DNA from: Anaspis maculata
Lineage: Eukaryota > Arthropoda > Insecta > Coleoptera > Scraptiidae
Direction of reading: 5' to 3'
Assembly: GCA_949128115.1 (NCBI GenBank)
Contig: OX421966.1
Span: 3,348,001 to 3,412,000, forward strand
DNA length: 64,000 nt
Position numbers and translations under genes: made by a program. Shown here in pieces: positions 48,961 through 60,800 of the stretch. The notes under the pieces are model-generated. The model was not told the origin of the DNA. It did not search any database and saw only the letters and a program-made list of their open reading frames with translations. Each line of letters starts with the position of its first letter. Position 1 is the first letter of the stretch.

Positions 48961-50400
48961 TCGTTTTGAAAGTCACGTGGGTTGAAGCCTGAAGTCACGT
49001 GGGTTGAAGCATTGAGTCACGTGGGTTGAAGCATGAAGTCACGTGAGTTGAAACCTAAACTTTTTTGATAACAATTGTGTCTTTTCTTCTATATTTGTGT
49101 TCGTTCGTCAGATGTTGCGTTTGGAACAAGTTGCTGCCAACATCAAAAGTGGTGACCGATCTTTTCAAAAGTCACGTGGGTTGAAGCCTGAAGTCACGTG
49201 GGTTGAAGGCTGGAGTCACGTGGGTTGAAACCTGGAGTCACGTGGGTTGAAACCTGAACTTTTTGGATAACAATTGTGTCTTTTCTTCTATATTTATGTT
49301 CGTTCGTCAGATGTTGCGTTTGGAACAAGTAGCTGCCAACATTAAAAGTGGTGACCGATCGTTTTAAAAGTCACGTGGGTTGAAGCCTGAAGTCACGTGG
49401 GTTGGAGCCTGGAGTCACGTGGGTTCAAACCTGAACTTTTTGGATAACAATTCCGTCTATTTTTTTGATATCTACGTTCGTTCGTCAGATGTTGCGTTTG
49501 GAACAAGTAGCTGCCAACTTCAAAAGTGGTTACCGATTGTTTTAATAGTTACGTGGGTTGAAGCCTGAAGTCTCGTGGGTTGAAGCCTGAGGTCACGTGG
49601 GTTGAAGCCTGAAGTCACGTGGGTTCAAACCTGAACTTTTTGGATAACAATTTCGTCATTTTTTTTTTATATTTGTGTTCGTTCCTCAGATGTTGCGTTT
49701 GGAACAAGTAGCTGCCAACATCAAAAGTGGTGACCGATCGTTTTAAAAGTCACGTGGGTTGAAGCCTAGAGTCACGTGGGTTGAAGCCTGAAGTCACGTG
49801 GGTTAAAGCCTGAAGTCACGTGGGTTGGAGCCTGAAGTTACGTGAGTTGAAGCCTGAAGTCACGTGGGTTGAAGCCTGAATTTTTTCAATAACAAATATG
49901 TCTTTAGTTTTTCGATATTCGTGTTCTTCCGTCAGATATTGCGTTTGGAACAAGTAGCTGCCAACTTCAAAAGTGGTGACCGATCGTTCTAAAAGTCACG
50001 TGGGTTGAAATCTGGAGTCACGTGGGTTGAAGCCTGAAGTCACGTGGGCTGAAGCCTAAAGTCACGTTGGTTGAAGCCTGAATTTTTTCAATAACAAATA
50101 TGTCTTTAGTTTTTCGATATTCGTGTTCTTCCGTCAGATATTGCGTTTCAACAAGTAGCTGCCGACTTCAAAAGTGGTTACCGATCGTTTTAAAATTCAC
50201 GTGGTTTGAAGCCTGGAGTCACGTGGGTTGAAGCCTGAAGTCACGTGGGTTGAAACCTGAAGTCACGTGGGTTGAAGCCTGAATTTTTTCAATAACAAAT
50301 ATGTCTTTAGTTTTTCGATATTCGTGTTCTTCCGTCAGATATTGCGTTTGGAACAAGTAGCTGCCAACTTCAAAAGTGGTGACCGATCGTTTCAAAAGTC
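48961..50400 (+). repeat. Duplicated block, second copy (partner of 41.1-42.4 kb)
   Basis: Same ordered markers as 41,101-42,400, with one extra B monomer near 49,260-49,450 carrying ATTCCGTCTATTTTTTTG. It includes a TTTCAACAAG core near 50,148. Confidence 0.9.
49749..49880 (+). repeat. Six-unit 22-bp subrepeat block (duplicate of the 41.7 kb block)
   Basis: Same unit order and same GTTACG variant in unit five as the block starting at 41,727, at an offset of 8,022 bp. Monomer length 246 bp. Confidence 0.92.
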
Positions 50401-51400
50401 ACGTGGGTTGAAGCCTGGAGTCACGTGGGTTGAAGCCCTAAGTCACGTGAGTTAAAGCCTGAATTTTTCCAATTACAAGTATGTCTTTAGTTTTTCGATA
50501 TTCGTGTTCTTCCGTCAGATATTGCGTTTGGAACAAGTAGCTGCCAATTTCAAAAGTGGTGACCGATCGTTATAGAGGTCACGTGGGTTGAAGCCTGGAG
50601 TCACGTGGGTTGAAGCCTGAAGTCACGTGGGATGAAGCCTGAATTTTTTTAATAACAAATATGTCTTTAGTTTCTTGATATTGGTGTTCTCCCGTCAGAT
50701 ATTGCGTTTGGAACAAGTAGCTGCCAACTTCAAAAGTGGTGACCGATCGTTTCAGAAATCACGTGGGTTGAAGCCTGGAGTCACGTGGGTTGAAGCCTGA
50801 GGTCACGTGGGTTGAAGCCTGAAGTCACGTGGGTTGAAGCCTGAATTTTTCCAATAACAAATATGTCTTAAGTTTTTCGATATTCGTGTTCTTCCGTCAG
50901 ATATTGCGTTTGGAACAAGTAGCTGCCAACTTCAAAAGTGGTGACCGATCGTTTCAAAAGTCACGTGGGTTGAAGCCTGGAGTCACGTGGGTTGAAGCCC
51001 TAAGTCACGTGAGTTAAAGCCTGAATTTTTCCAATTACAAGTATGTCTTTAGTTTTTCGATATTCGTGTTCTTCCGTCAGATATTGCGTTTGGAACAAGT
51101 AGCTGCCAATTTCAAAAGTGGTGACCGATCGTTATAGAGGTCACGTGGGTTGAAGCCTGGAGTCACGTGGGTTGAAGCCTGAAGTCACGTGGGTTGAAGC
51201 CTGAATTTTTTTAATAACAAATATGTCTTTAGTTTCTTGATATTGGTGTTCTCCCGTCAGATATTGCGTTTGGAACAAGTAGCTGCCAACTTCAAAAGTG
51301 GTGACCGATCGTTTCAGAAATCACGTGGGTTGAAGCCTGGAGTCACGTGGGTTGAAGCCTGAGGTCACGTGGGTTGAAGCCTGAAGTCACGTGGGTTGAA
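50370..51400 (+). repeat. 562-bp trimeric tandem repeat (two copies)
   Basis: The rare CCAATTACAAGTATG core occurs at 50,469 and 51,031, 562 bp apart (3 x 114 + 10 x 22), each followed by the TTATAGAGGTCACG and TTTCTTGATATTGGTG monomers. The same three-monomer order without the AAGTATG change is present near 43.0-43.5 kb. Confidence 0.88.
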
Positions 51401-53353
51401 GCCTGAATTTTTTCAATAACAAATATGTCTTTGGTTTTTCGATATTCGTGTTCTTCCGTCAGATATTGCGTTTAGAACAAGTAGCTGCCAACTTCAAAAG
51501 TGGTGACCGATCGTTTCAAAAGTCACGTGGATTGAAGCCTGAAGTCACGTGGGGTGAAGCCTGGAGTCACGTGGGTTAAAACCTGAACTTTTTGGATAAC
51601 AATTGTGTCTTTTCTTCTATATTTGTGTTCGTTCGTCAGATGTTGCGTTTGGAACAAGTAGCTTCCAACTTCAAAAGTGGTGACCGATCGTTCTAAAAGT
51701 CACGTGGGTTGAAGTCTGGAGTCACGTTGGTTGAAGCCTGAAGTCACGTGGGCTGAAGCCTAAAGTCACGTTGGTTGAAGCCTGAATTTTTTCAATAACA
51801 AATATGTCTTTTGTTTTTCGATATTCGTGTTCTTCCGTCAGATATTGCGTTTCAACAAGTAGCTGCCGACTTCAAAAGTGGTTACCGATCGTTTTAAAAT
51901 TCACGTGGTTTGAAGCCTGAAGTCACGTGGGTTGAAGCCTGAAGTCACGTGGGTTGAAGCCTGAAGTCACGTGGGTTGAAGCCTGAATTTTTTCAATAAC
52001 AAATATGTCTTTGGTTTTTCGATATTCGTGTTCTTCCGTCAGATATTGCGTTTAGAACAAGTAGCTGCCAACTTCAAAAGTGGTGACCGATCGTTTCAAA
52101 AGTCACGTGGATTGAAGCCTGAAGTCACGTGGGGTGAAGCCTGGAGTCACGTGGGTTAAAACCTGAACTTTTTGGATAACAATTTTGTCTTTTTTTCTAT
52201 ATTTGTGTTCGTTCGTCAGATGTTGCATTTGGAACAAGTAGCTGCCAACTCCAAAAGTGGTGACCGATCGTTCCAAAAGTCACGTGGGTTGAAGCTTGGA
52301 GTCACGTGGGTCGAAGCCTGGAGTCACGTGGGTTAAAACCTGAACTTTTTGGATAACAATTGTGTCTTTTTTTCTATATTTGTGTTCGTGAGTCAGATGT
52401 TGCGTTTGGAACAAGTAGCTGCCAACTCCAAAAGTGGTGACCGATCGTTTTGAAAGTCACGTGGGTTGAAGCCTGAAGTCACGTGGGTTGGAGCCTGAAG
52501 TCACGTTGGTTGAAGCCTGAAGTCACGTGGGTTAAAACCTGAACTTTTTGGATAACAATTGTGTCTTTTCTTCTATATTTGTGTTCTTTCGTCAGATGTT
52601 GCGTTTGGAACAAGTAGCTGCCAACTCCAAAAGTGGTGACCGATCGTTCCAAAAGTCACGTGAGTTGAAGCTTGGAGTCACGTGGGTGGAAGCCTGGAGT
52701 CACGTGGGATCAAACCTGAACTTTTTGGATAACAATTTTGTCTTTTTTTCTATATTTGTGTTCGTTCGTCAGATGTTGCATTTGGAACAAGTAGCTGCCA
52801 ACTCCAAAAGTGGTGACCGATCGTTCCAAAAGTCACGTGGGTTGAAGCTTGGAGTCACGTGGGTCGAAGCCTGGAGTCACGTGGGTTAAAACCTGAACTT
52901 TTTGGATAACAATTGTGTCTTTTCTTCTATATTTGTGTTCGTTCGTCAGATGTTGCATTTGGAACAAGTAGCTGCCAACTCCAAAAGTGGTGACCGATCG
53001 TTCCAAAAGTCACGTGGGTTGAAGCTTGGAGTCACGTGGGTCGAAGCCTGGAGTCACGTGGGTTAAAACCTGAATTTTTTGGATAACAATTGTGTCTTTT
53101 CTTCTATATTTGTGTTCGTTCGTCAGATGTTGCGTTTGGAACAAGTAGCTTCCAACATCAAAAGTGGTGACCGATCGTTTCAAATTCACGTGGGTTGAAG
53201 CCTGAAGTCACGTGGATTGGAGCCTGGAGTCACGTGGGCTCAAACCTGAACTTTTTGGATAACAATTTTGTCTTTTTTTCTATATTTGTGTTCGTTCGTC
53301 AGATGTTGCGTTTGGAACAAGTAGCTTCCAACATCAAAAGTGGTGACCGATCG
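51401..53353 (+). repeat. Mixed A/B segment with recombination junctions
   Basis: A mosaic of pieces seen elsewhere: 51.4-51.66 kb like 43.6-43.87 kb, 51.68-51.9 kb like 45.9-46.16 kb, 52.17-52.6 kb like 45.07-45.5 kb, and B monomers with GTTGCATTTGG like 44.2-44.5 kb. The core at about 51,660 reads GCTTCCAACTTC, joining a B-type GCTTCCAAC to an A-type TTCAAAAG, so an exchange point lies inside it. Confidence 0.83.
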
Positions 53354-56300
53354 TTTCAAATTCACGTGGGTTGAAGCCTGAAGTCACGTGGGTTGGAGCC
53401 TGGAGTCACGTGGGATCAAACCTGAACTTTTTGGATAACAATTTTGTCTTTTTTTCTATATTTGTGTTCGTTCGTCAGATGTTGCATTTGGAACAAGTAG
53501 CTGCCAACTCCAAAAGTGGTGACCGATCGTTCCAAAAGTCACGTGGGTTGAAGCTTGGAGTCACGTGGGTCGAAGCCTGGAGTCACGTGGGTTAAAACCT
53601 GAACTTTTTGGATAACAATTGTGTCTTTTTTTCTATATTTGTGTTCGTTCGTCGAATGTTGCGTTTGGAACAAGTAGCTGCCAACTCCAAAAGTGGTGAC
53701 CAATCGTTTTGAAAGTCACGTGAGTTGAAGCCAGGAGTCACGTGGGTTGAAGCCTGAAGTCACGTGGGATGAAGCCTAAAGTCACGTGGGTTGAAGCCTG
53801 AATTTTTTCAATGACAAATATGTCTTTAGTTTTTTGATATCCGTGTTCTTCCGTCAGATATTGCGTTTAGAACAAGTAGCTGCCAACTTCAAAAGTGGTG
53901 ACCGATCGTTTCAAAAGTCACGTGGATTGAAGCCTGAAGTCACGTGGGGTGAAGCCTGGAGTCACGTGGGTTAAAACCTGAACTTTTTGGATAACAATTG
54001 TGTCTTTTCTTCTATATTTGTGTTCGTTCGTCAGATGTTGCGTTTGGAACAAGTAGCTTCCAACATCAAAAGTGGTGACCGATCGTTTCAAATTCACGTG
54101 GGTTGAAGCCTGAAGTCACGTGGATTGGAGCCTGGAGTCACGTGGGCTCAAACCTGAACTTTTTGGATAACAATTTTGTCTTTTTTTCTATATTTGTGTT
54201 CGTTCGTCAGATGTTGCATTTGGAACAAGTAGCTGCCAACTCCAAAAGTGGTGACCGATCGTTCCAAAAGTCACGTGGGTTGAAGCTTGGAGTCACGTGG
54301 GTCGCGAAGCCTGGAGTCACGTGGGTTAAAACCTGAACTTTTTGGATAACAATTGTGTCTTTTTTTCTATATTTGTGTTCGTGAGACAGATGTTGCGTTT
54401 GGAACAAGTAGCTGCCAACTCCAAAAGTGGTGACCGATCGTTTTGAAAGTCACGTGGGTTGAAGCCTGAAGTCACGTGGGTTGGAGCCTGAAGTCACGTT
54501 GGTTGAAGCCTGAAGTCACGTGGGTTAAAACCTGAACTTTTTGGATAACAATTGTGTCTTTTCTTCTATATTTGTGTTCTTTCGTCAGATATGTTGCGTT
54601 TGGAACAAGTAGCTGCCAACTCCAAAAGTGGTGACCGATCGTTCCAAAAGTCACGTGAGTTGAAGCTTGGAGTCACGTGGGTGGAAGCCTGGAGTCACGT
54701 GGGTTAAAACCTGAACTTTTTGGATAACAATTGTGTCTTTTTTTCTATATTTGTGTTCGTTCGTCAGATGTTGCGTTTGGAACAAGTAGCTGCCAACTCC
54801 AAAAGTGGTGACCGATCGTTTTGAAAGTCACGTGGGTTGAAGCCTGGAGTCACGTGGGTTGAAGCCTGAAGTTACGTGAGTTGAAGCCTGAAGTCACGTG
54901 GGTTGAAGCCTGAATTTTTTCAATAACAAATATGTCTTTAGTTTTTCGATATTCGTGTTCTTCCGTCAGTTATTGCGTTTGGAACAAGTAGCTGCCAACT
55001 TCAAGAGTGGTGACCGATCGTTCTAAAACTCACGTGGGTTGAAGTCTGGAGTCACGTTGGTTGAAGCCTGAAGTCACGTGGGCTGAAGCCTAAAGTCACG
55101 TTGGTTGAAGCCTGAATTTTTTCAATAACAAATATGTCTTTAGTTTTTCGATATTCGTGTTCTTCCGTCAGATATTGCGTTTCAACAAGTAGCTGCCGAC
55201 TTCAAAAGTGGTTACCGATCGTTTTAAAATTCACGTGGTTTGAAGCCTGAAGTCACGTGGGTTGAAGCTTGAAGTCACGTGGGTTGAAACCTGAAGTCAC
55301 GTGGGTTGAAGCCTGAATTTTTTCAATAACAAATATGTCTTTAGTTTTTCGATATTCGTGTTCTTTTGTCAGATATTGCGTTTGGAACAAGTAGCTGCCA
55401 ACTTCAAATGTGGTGACCGATCGTTTCAAAAGTCACGTGGGTTGAAGCCTGGAGTCACGTGGGTTGAAGCCTCAAGTCACGTGGGTTGGAGCCTGGATTT
55501 TTTCAATAACAAATATGTCTTTAGTTTTTCGATATTCGTGTTCTTCCGTCAGAAATTGCGTTTGGAACAAGTAGTTGCCAACTCCAAAAGTGGTGACCGA
55601 TCGTTTTAATAGTCACGTGGGTTGAAGCCTGAAGTCACGTGGGTTGGAGCCTGAAGTCACGTGGGTTGGAGCCTGAAGTCACGTGGGTTAAAACCTGAAC
55701 TTTTTGGATAACAATTGTGTCTTTTCTCCTATATTTGTGTTCGTTCGATAGACGTTGCGTTTGGAACAAGTAGCTGCCAACATCAAAAGTGGTGACCGAT
55801 CGTTTTGAAAGTCACGTGGGTTGAAGCCCGAAGTCACGTGGGTTGGAGCCTGGAGTCACGTGGGTTAAAACCTGAACTTTTTGGATAACAATTGTGTCTT
55901 TTTTTCTATATTTGTGTTTGTTCGTCAAATGTTGCGTTTGGAACAAGTAGCTGCCAACTTCAAAAGTGGTGACCGATCGTTTCGAGAGTCACGTGGGTTG
56001 AAGTCTGAAGTCACGTGGGTTGGAACCTGGAGTCACGTGGGTTGAAACCTGAACTTTTTGGATAACAATTGTGTCTTTTTCTCTATATTTGTGTTTGTTC
56101 GTCAAATGTTGCGTTTGGAACAAGTAGCTGCCAACTTCAAAAGTGGTGACCGATCGTTCCAAAAGTCACGTGGGTTGAAGCCTGGGGTCACGTGGGTTGA
56201 AGCCTGAAGTCACGTGGGTTGAAGCCTGACGTCACGTGGGTTGAAGCCTGAAGTCACGTGGATTGGAGCCTGGAGTCACGTGGGCTCAAACCTGAACTTT

Positions 56301-56399
56301 TTGGATAACAATTTTGTCTTTTTTTCTATATTTGTGTTCGTTCGTCAGATGTTGCGTTTGGAACAAGTAGCTTCCAACATCAAAAGTGGTGACCGATCG
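53354..56399 (+). repeat. 16-monomer higher-order repeat, copy 1 (3,046 bp)
   Basis: Sixteen monomers counted by the GACCGATCG landmark: 176, 177, 202, 177, 176, 179, 201, 177, 202, 201, 202, 180, 199, 177, 177 and 243 bp, total 3,046. A private 2-bp insertion (GTCGCGAAGCC near 54,301) makes this copy 2 bp longer than the 3,044-bp spacing seen to its right. Confidence 0.92.
56165..56296 (+). repeat. Six-unit 22-bp subrepeat block before a B core
   Basis: GTCACG starts at 56,165, 56,187, 56,209, 56,231, 56,253 and 56,275. The resulting B monomer is 243 bp (111 + 6 x 22). The first four units match the block before an A core at 47.1 and 59.2 kb, and the last two match the units before a B core near 53.2 kb. 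The block is therefore a recombination junction. Confidence 0.9.
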
Positions 56400-59299
56400 T
56401 TTCAAATTCACGTGGGTTGAAGCCTGAAGTCACGTGGGTTGGAGCCTGGAGTCACGTGGGATCAAACCTGAACTTTTTGGATAACAATTTTGTCTTTTTT
56501 TCTATATTTGTGTTCGTTCGTCAGATGTTGCATTTGGAACAAGTAGCTGCCAACTCCAAAAGTGGTGACCGATCGTTCCAAAAGTCACGTGGGTTGAAGC
56601 TTGGAGTCACGTGGGTCGAAGCCTGGAGTCACGTGGGTTAAAACCTGAACTTTTTGGATAACAATTGTGTCTTTTTTTCTATATTTGTGTTCGTTCGTCG
56701 AATGTTGCGTTTGGAACAAGTAGCTGCCAACTCCAAAAGTGGTGACCAATCGTTTTGAAAGTCACGTGGGTTGAAGCCAGGAGTCACGTGGGTTGAAGCC
56801 TGAAGTCACGTGGGATGAAGCCTAAAGTCACGTGGGTTGAAGCCTGAATTTTTTCAATGACAAATATGTCTTTAGTTTTTTGATATCCGTGTTCTTCCGT
56901 CAGATATTGCGTTTAGAACAAGTAGCTGCCAACTTCAAAAGTGGTGACCGATCGTTTCAAAAGTCACGTGGATTGAAGCCTGAAGACACGTGGGGTGAAG
57001 CCTGGAGTCACGTGGGTTAAAACCTGAACTTTTTGGATAACAATTGTGTCTTTTCTTCTATATTTGTGTTCGTTCGTCAGATGTTGCGTTTGGAACAAGT
57101 AGCTTCCAACATCAAAAGTGGTGACCGATCGTTTCAAATTCACGTGGGTTGAAGCCTGAAGTCACGTGGATTGGAGCCTGGAGTCACGTGGGCTCAAACC
57201 TGAACTTTTTGGATAACAATTTTGTCTTTTTTTCTATATTTGTGTTCGTTCGTCAGATGTTGCATTTGGAACAAGTAGCTGCCAACTCCAAAAGTGGTGA
57301 CCGATCGTTCCAAAAGTCACGTGGGTTGAAGCTTGGAGTCACGTGGGTCGAAGCCTGGAGTCACGTGGGTTAAAACCTGAACTTTTTGGATAACAATTGT
57401 GTCTTTTTTTCTATATTTGTGTTCGTGAGACAGATGTTGCGTTTGGAACAAGTAGCTGCCAACTCCAAAAGTGGTGACCGATCGTTTTGAAAGTCACGTG
57501 GGTTGAAGCCTGGAGTCACGTGGGTTGGAGCCTGAAGTCACGTTGGTTGAAGCCTGAAGTCACGTGGGTTAAAACCTGAACTTTTTGGATAACAATTGTG
57601 TCTTTTCTTCTATATTTGTGTTCTTTCGTCAGATATGTTGCGTTTGGAACAAGTAGCTGCCAACTCCAAAAGTGGTGACCGATCGTTCCAAAAGTCACGT
57701 GAGTTGAAGCTTGGAGTCACGTGGGTGGAAGCCTGGAGTCACGTGGGTTAAAACCTGAACTTTTTGGATAACAATTGTGTCTTTTTTTCTATATTTGTGT
57801 TCGTTCGTCAGATGTTGCGTTTGGAACAAGTAGCTGCCAACTCCAAAAGTGGTGACCGATCGTTTTGAAAGTCACGTGGGTTGAAGCCTGGAGTCACGTG
57901 GGTTGAAGCCTGAAGTTACGTGAGTTGAAGCCTGAAGTCACGTGGGTTGAAGCCTGAATTTTTTCAATAACAAATATGTCTTTAGTTTTTCGATATTCGT
58001 GTTCTTCCGTCAGTTATTGCGTTTGGAACAAGTAGCTGCCAACTTCAAAAGTGGTGACCGATCGTTCTAAAACTCACGTGGGTTGAAGTCTGGAGTCACG
58101 TTGGTTGAAGCCTGAAGTCACGTGGGCTGAAGCCTAAAGTCACGTTGGTTGAAGCCTGAATTTTTTCAATAACAAATATGTCTTTAGTTTTTCGATATTC
58201 GTGTTCTTCCGTCAGATATTGCGTTTCAACAAGTAGCTGCCGACTTCAAAAGTGGTTACCGATCGTTTTAAAATTCACGTGGTTTGAAGCCTGAAGTCAC
58301 GTGGGTTGAAGCCTGGAGTCACGTGGGTTGAAACCTGAAGTCACGTGGGTTGAAGCCTGAATTTTTTCAATAACAAATATGTCTTTAGTTTTTCGATATT
58401 CGTGTTCTTTTGTCAGATATTGCGTTTGGAACAAGTAGCTGCCAACTTCAAATGTGGTGACCGATCGTTTCAAAAGTCACGTGGGTTGAAGCCTGGAGTC
58501 ACGTGGGTTGAAGCCTCAAGTCACGTGGGTTGGAGCCTGGATTTTTTCAATAACAAATATGTCTTTAGTTTTTCGATATTCGTGTTCTTCCGTCAGAAAT
58601 TGCGTTTGGAACAAGTAGTTGCCAACTCCAAAAGTGACGACCGATCGTTTTAATAGTCACGTGGGTTGAAGCCTGAAGTCACGTGGGTTGGAGCCTGAAG
58701 TCACGTGGGTTGGAGCCTGAAGTCACGTGGGTTAAAACCTGAACTTTTTGGATAACAATCGTGTCTTTTCTCCTATATTTGTGTTCGTTCGATAGACGTT
58801 GCGTTTGGAACAAGTAGCTGCCAACATCAAAAGTGGTGACCGATCGTTTTGAAAGTCACGTGGGTTGAAGCCCGAAGTCACGTGGGTTGGAGCCTGGAGT
58901 CACGTGGGTTAAAACCTGAACTTTTTGGATAACAATTGTGTCTTTTTTTCTATATTTGTGTTTGTTCGTCAAATGTTGCGTTTGGAACAAGTAGCTGCCA
59001 ACTTCAAAAGTGGTGACCGATCGTTTCGAGAGTCACGTGGGTTGAAGTCTGAAGTCACGTGGGTTGGAACCTGGAGTCACGTGGGTTGAAACCTGAACTT
59101 TTTGGATAACAATTGTGTCTTTTTCTCTATATTTGTGTTTGTTCGTCAAATGTTGCGTTTGGAACAAGTAGCTGCCAACTTCAAAAGTGGTGACCGATCG
59201 TTCCAAAAGTCACGTGGGTTGAAGCCTGGGGTCACGTGGGTTGAAGCCTGAAGTCACGTGGGTTGAAGCCTGACGTCACGTGGGTTGAAGCCTGAAGTC
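56400..59299 (+). repeat. 16-monomer higher-order repeat, copy 2 (partial)
   Basis: Matches 53,354-56,255 in marker order. Spacing is 3,046 bp before the 2-bp insertion and 3,044 bp after it (for example at 54,472 and 57,516). The match stops near 59,299, where this copy continues as at 47.17 kb instead of entering another GGATTGGAGCC block. Confidence 0.91.
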
Positions 59300-60800
59300 A
59301 CGTGGGTTGAAGCCTGAATTTTTCCAATAACAAATATGTCTTAAGTTTTTCGATATTCGTGTTTTTCCGTCAGATATTGCGTTTGGAACAAGTAGCTGCC
59401 AACTTCAGAAGTGGTGACCGATCGTTTCAAAAGTCACGTGGGTTGAAGCCTGGAGTCACGTGGGTTGAAGCCCTAAGTCACGTGGGTTAAAGCCTGAATT
59501 TTTTCAATAACAAATATGTCTTTAGTTTTTCGATATTCGTGTTCTTCCGTCAGATATTGCGTTTGGAACAAGGAGCTGCCAACTTTAAGAGTGGTGGCCA
59601 ATCGTTTTGAAAGTCACGTGGGTTGAAGCCAGGAGTCACGTGGGTTGAAGCCTGAAGTCACGTGGGATGAAGCCTAAAGTCACGTGGGTTGAAGCCTGAA
59701 TTTTTTCAATAACAAATATGTCTTTAGTTTTTTGATATCCGTGTTCTTCCGTCAGATATTGCGTTCAGAACAAGTAGCTGCCAACTTCAAAAGTGGTGAC
59801 CGATCGTTTCAAAAGTCACGTGGATTGAAGCCTGAAGTCACGTGGGGTGAAGCCTGGAGTCACGTGGGTCGAAGCCTGGAGTCACGTGGGTTAAAACCTG
59901 AACTTTTTGGATAACAATTGTGTCTTTTTTTCTATATTTGTGTTCGTTCGTCGAATGTTGCGTTTGGAACAAGTAGCTGCCAACTCCAAAAGTGGTGACC
60001 AATCGTTTTGAAAGTCACGTGGGTTGAAGCCAGGAGTCACGTGGGTTGAAGCCTGAAGTCACGTGGGATGAAGCCTAAAGTCACGTGGGTTGAAGCCTGA
60101 ATTTTTTCAATGACAAATATGTCTTTAGTTTTTTGATATCCGTGTTCTTCCGTCAGATATTGCGTTTAGAACAAGTAGCTGCCAACTTCAAAAGTGGTGA
60201 CCGATCGTTTTAAAAGTCACGTGGATTGAAGCCTGAAGTCACGTGGGGTGAAGCCTGGAGTCACGTGGGTTCAAACCTGAACTTTTTGGATAACAATTCC
60301 GTCATTTTTTTTTGATATTCACGTTCGTTCGTCTGATGTTGCGTTTGGAACAAGTAGTTGCCAACTCCAAAAGTGGTGACCGATCGTTTTCGAAGTCACG
60401 TGGGTTGAAGCCTGAAGTCACGTGGGTTGGAGCCTGAAGTCACGTGGGTTCAAACCTGAACTTTTTGGATAACAATTCCGTCATTTTCTTTGATATTTAC
60501 GTTCGTTCGTCAGATGTTGCGTTTGGAACAAGTAGTTGCCAACTCCAAAAGTGGTGACCGATCGTTTTAATAGTCACGTGGGTTGGAGCCTGAAGTCACG
60601 TGGGATGAAGCCTGAAGTCACGTGGGTTGGAGCCTGAAGTCACGTGGGTTAAAACCTGAACTTTTTGGATAACAATTGTGTCTTTTCTCCTATATTTGTG
60701 TTCGTTCGATAGACGTTGCGTTTGGAACAAGTAGCTGCCAACATCAAAAGTGGTGACCGATCGTTTTGAAAGTCACGTGGGTTGAAGCCCGAAGTCACGT
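58690..60800 (+). repeat. 1,917-bp decameric higher-order repeat, copy 1
   Basis: TCGTTTCGAGAG recurs at 59,021 and 60,938. The ten monomers between are 177, 224, 180, 202, 199, 202, 179, 178, 199 and 177 bp, total 1,917. A and B cores appear in the order B, A, A, A, B, A, B, B, B, B. Confidence 0.93.
59024..59200 (+). repeat. Representative type B monomer (177 bp, three subrepeats)
   Basis: Type B has a 111-bp core, 3 bp shorter than type A. Its 5' half reads AACCTGAACTTTTTGGATAAC, then CAATTGTGTC, a long T tract, CTATATTTGTG and GTTCGTCAGATGTTGCG or the CAAATG variant seen here. The last subrepeat before a B core is distinctive (TTAAAACC, TTCAAACC or TTGAAACC instead of TTGAAGCC), so it travels with the core. 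Subvariants include ATTCCGTCAT with GATATTTACG (for example near 34,870 and 48,340) and a form with TTTTGTC plus GTTGCATTTGG (for example near 44,220). Confidence 0.94.

Noticed and set aside
59100..59120. lac operator-like sequence GGATAACAATTGTG in B cores
   Set aside because: It shares GGATAACAATT with the E. coli lac operator, but the full operator is absent and the context is a eukaryotic satellite. The match comes from an AT-rich ACAATTGT palindrome.
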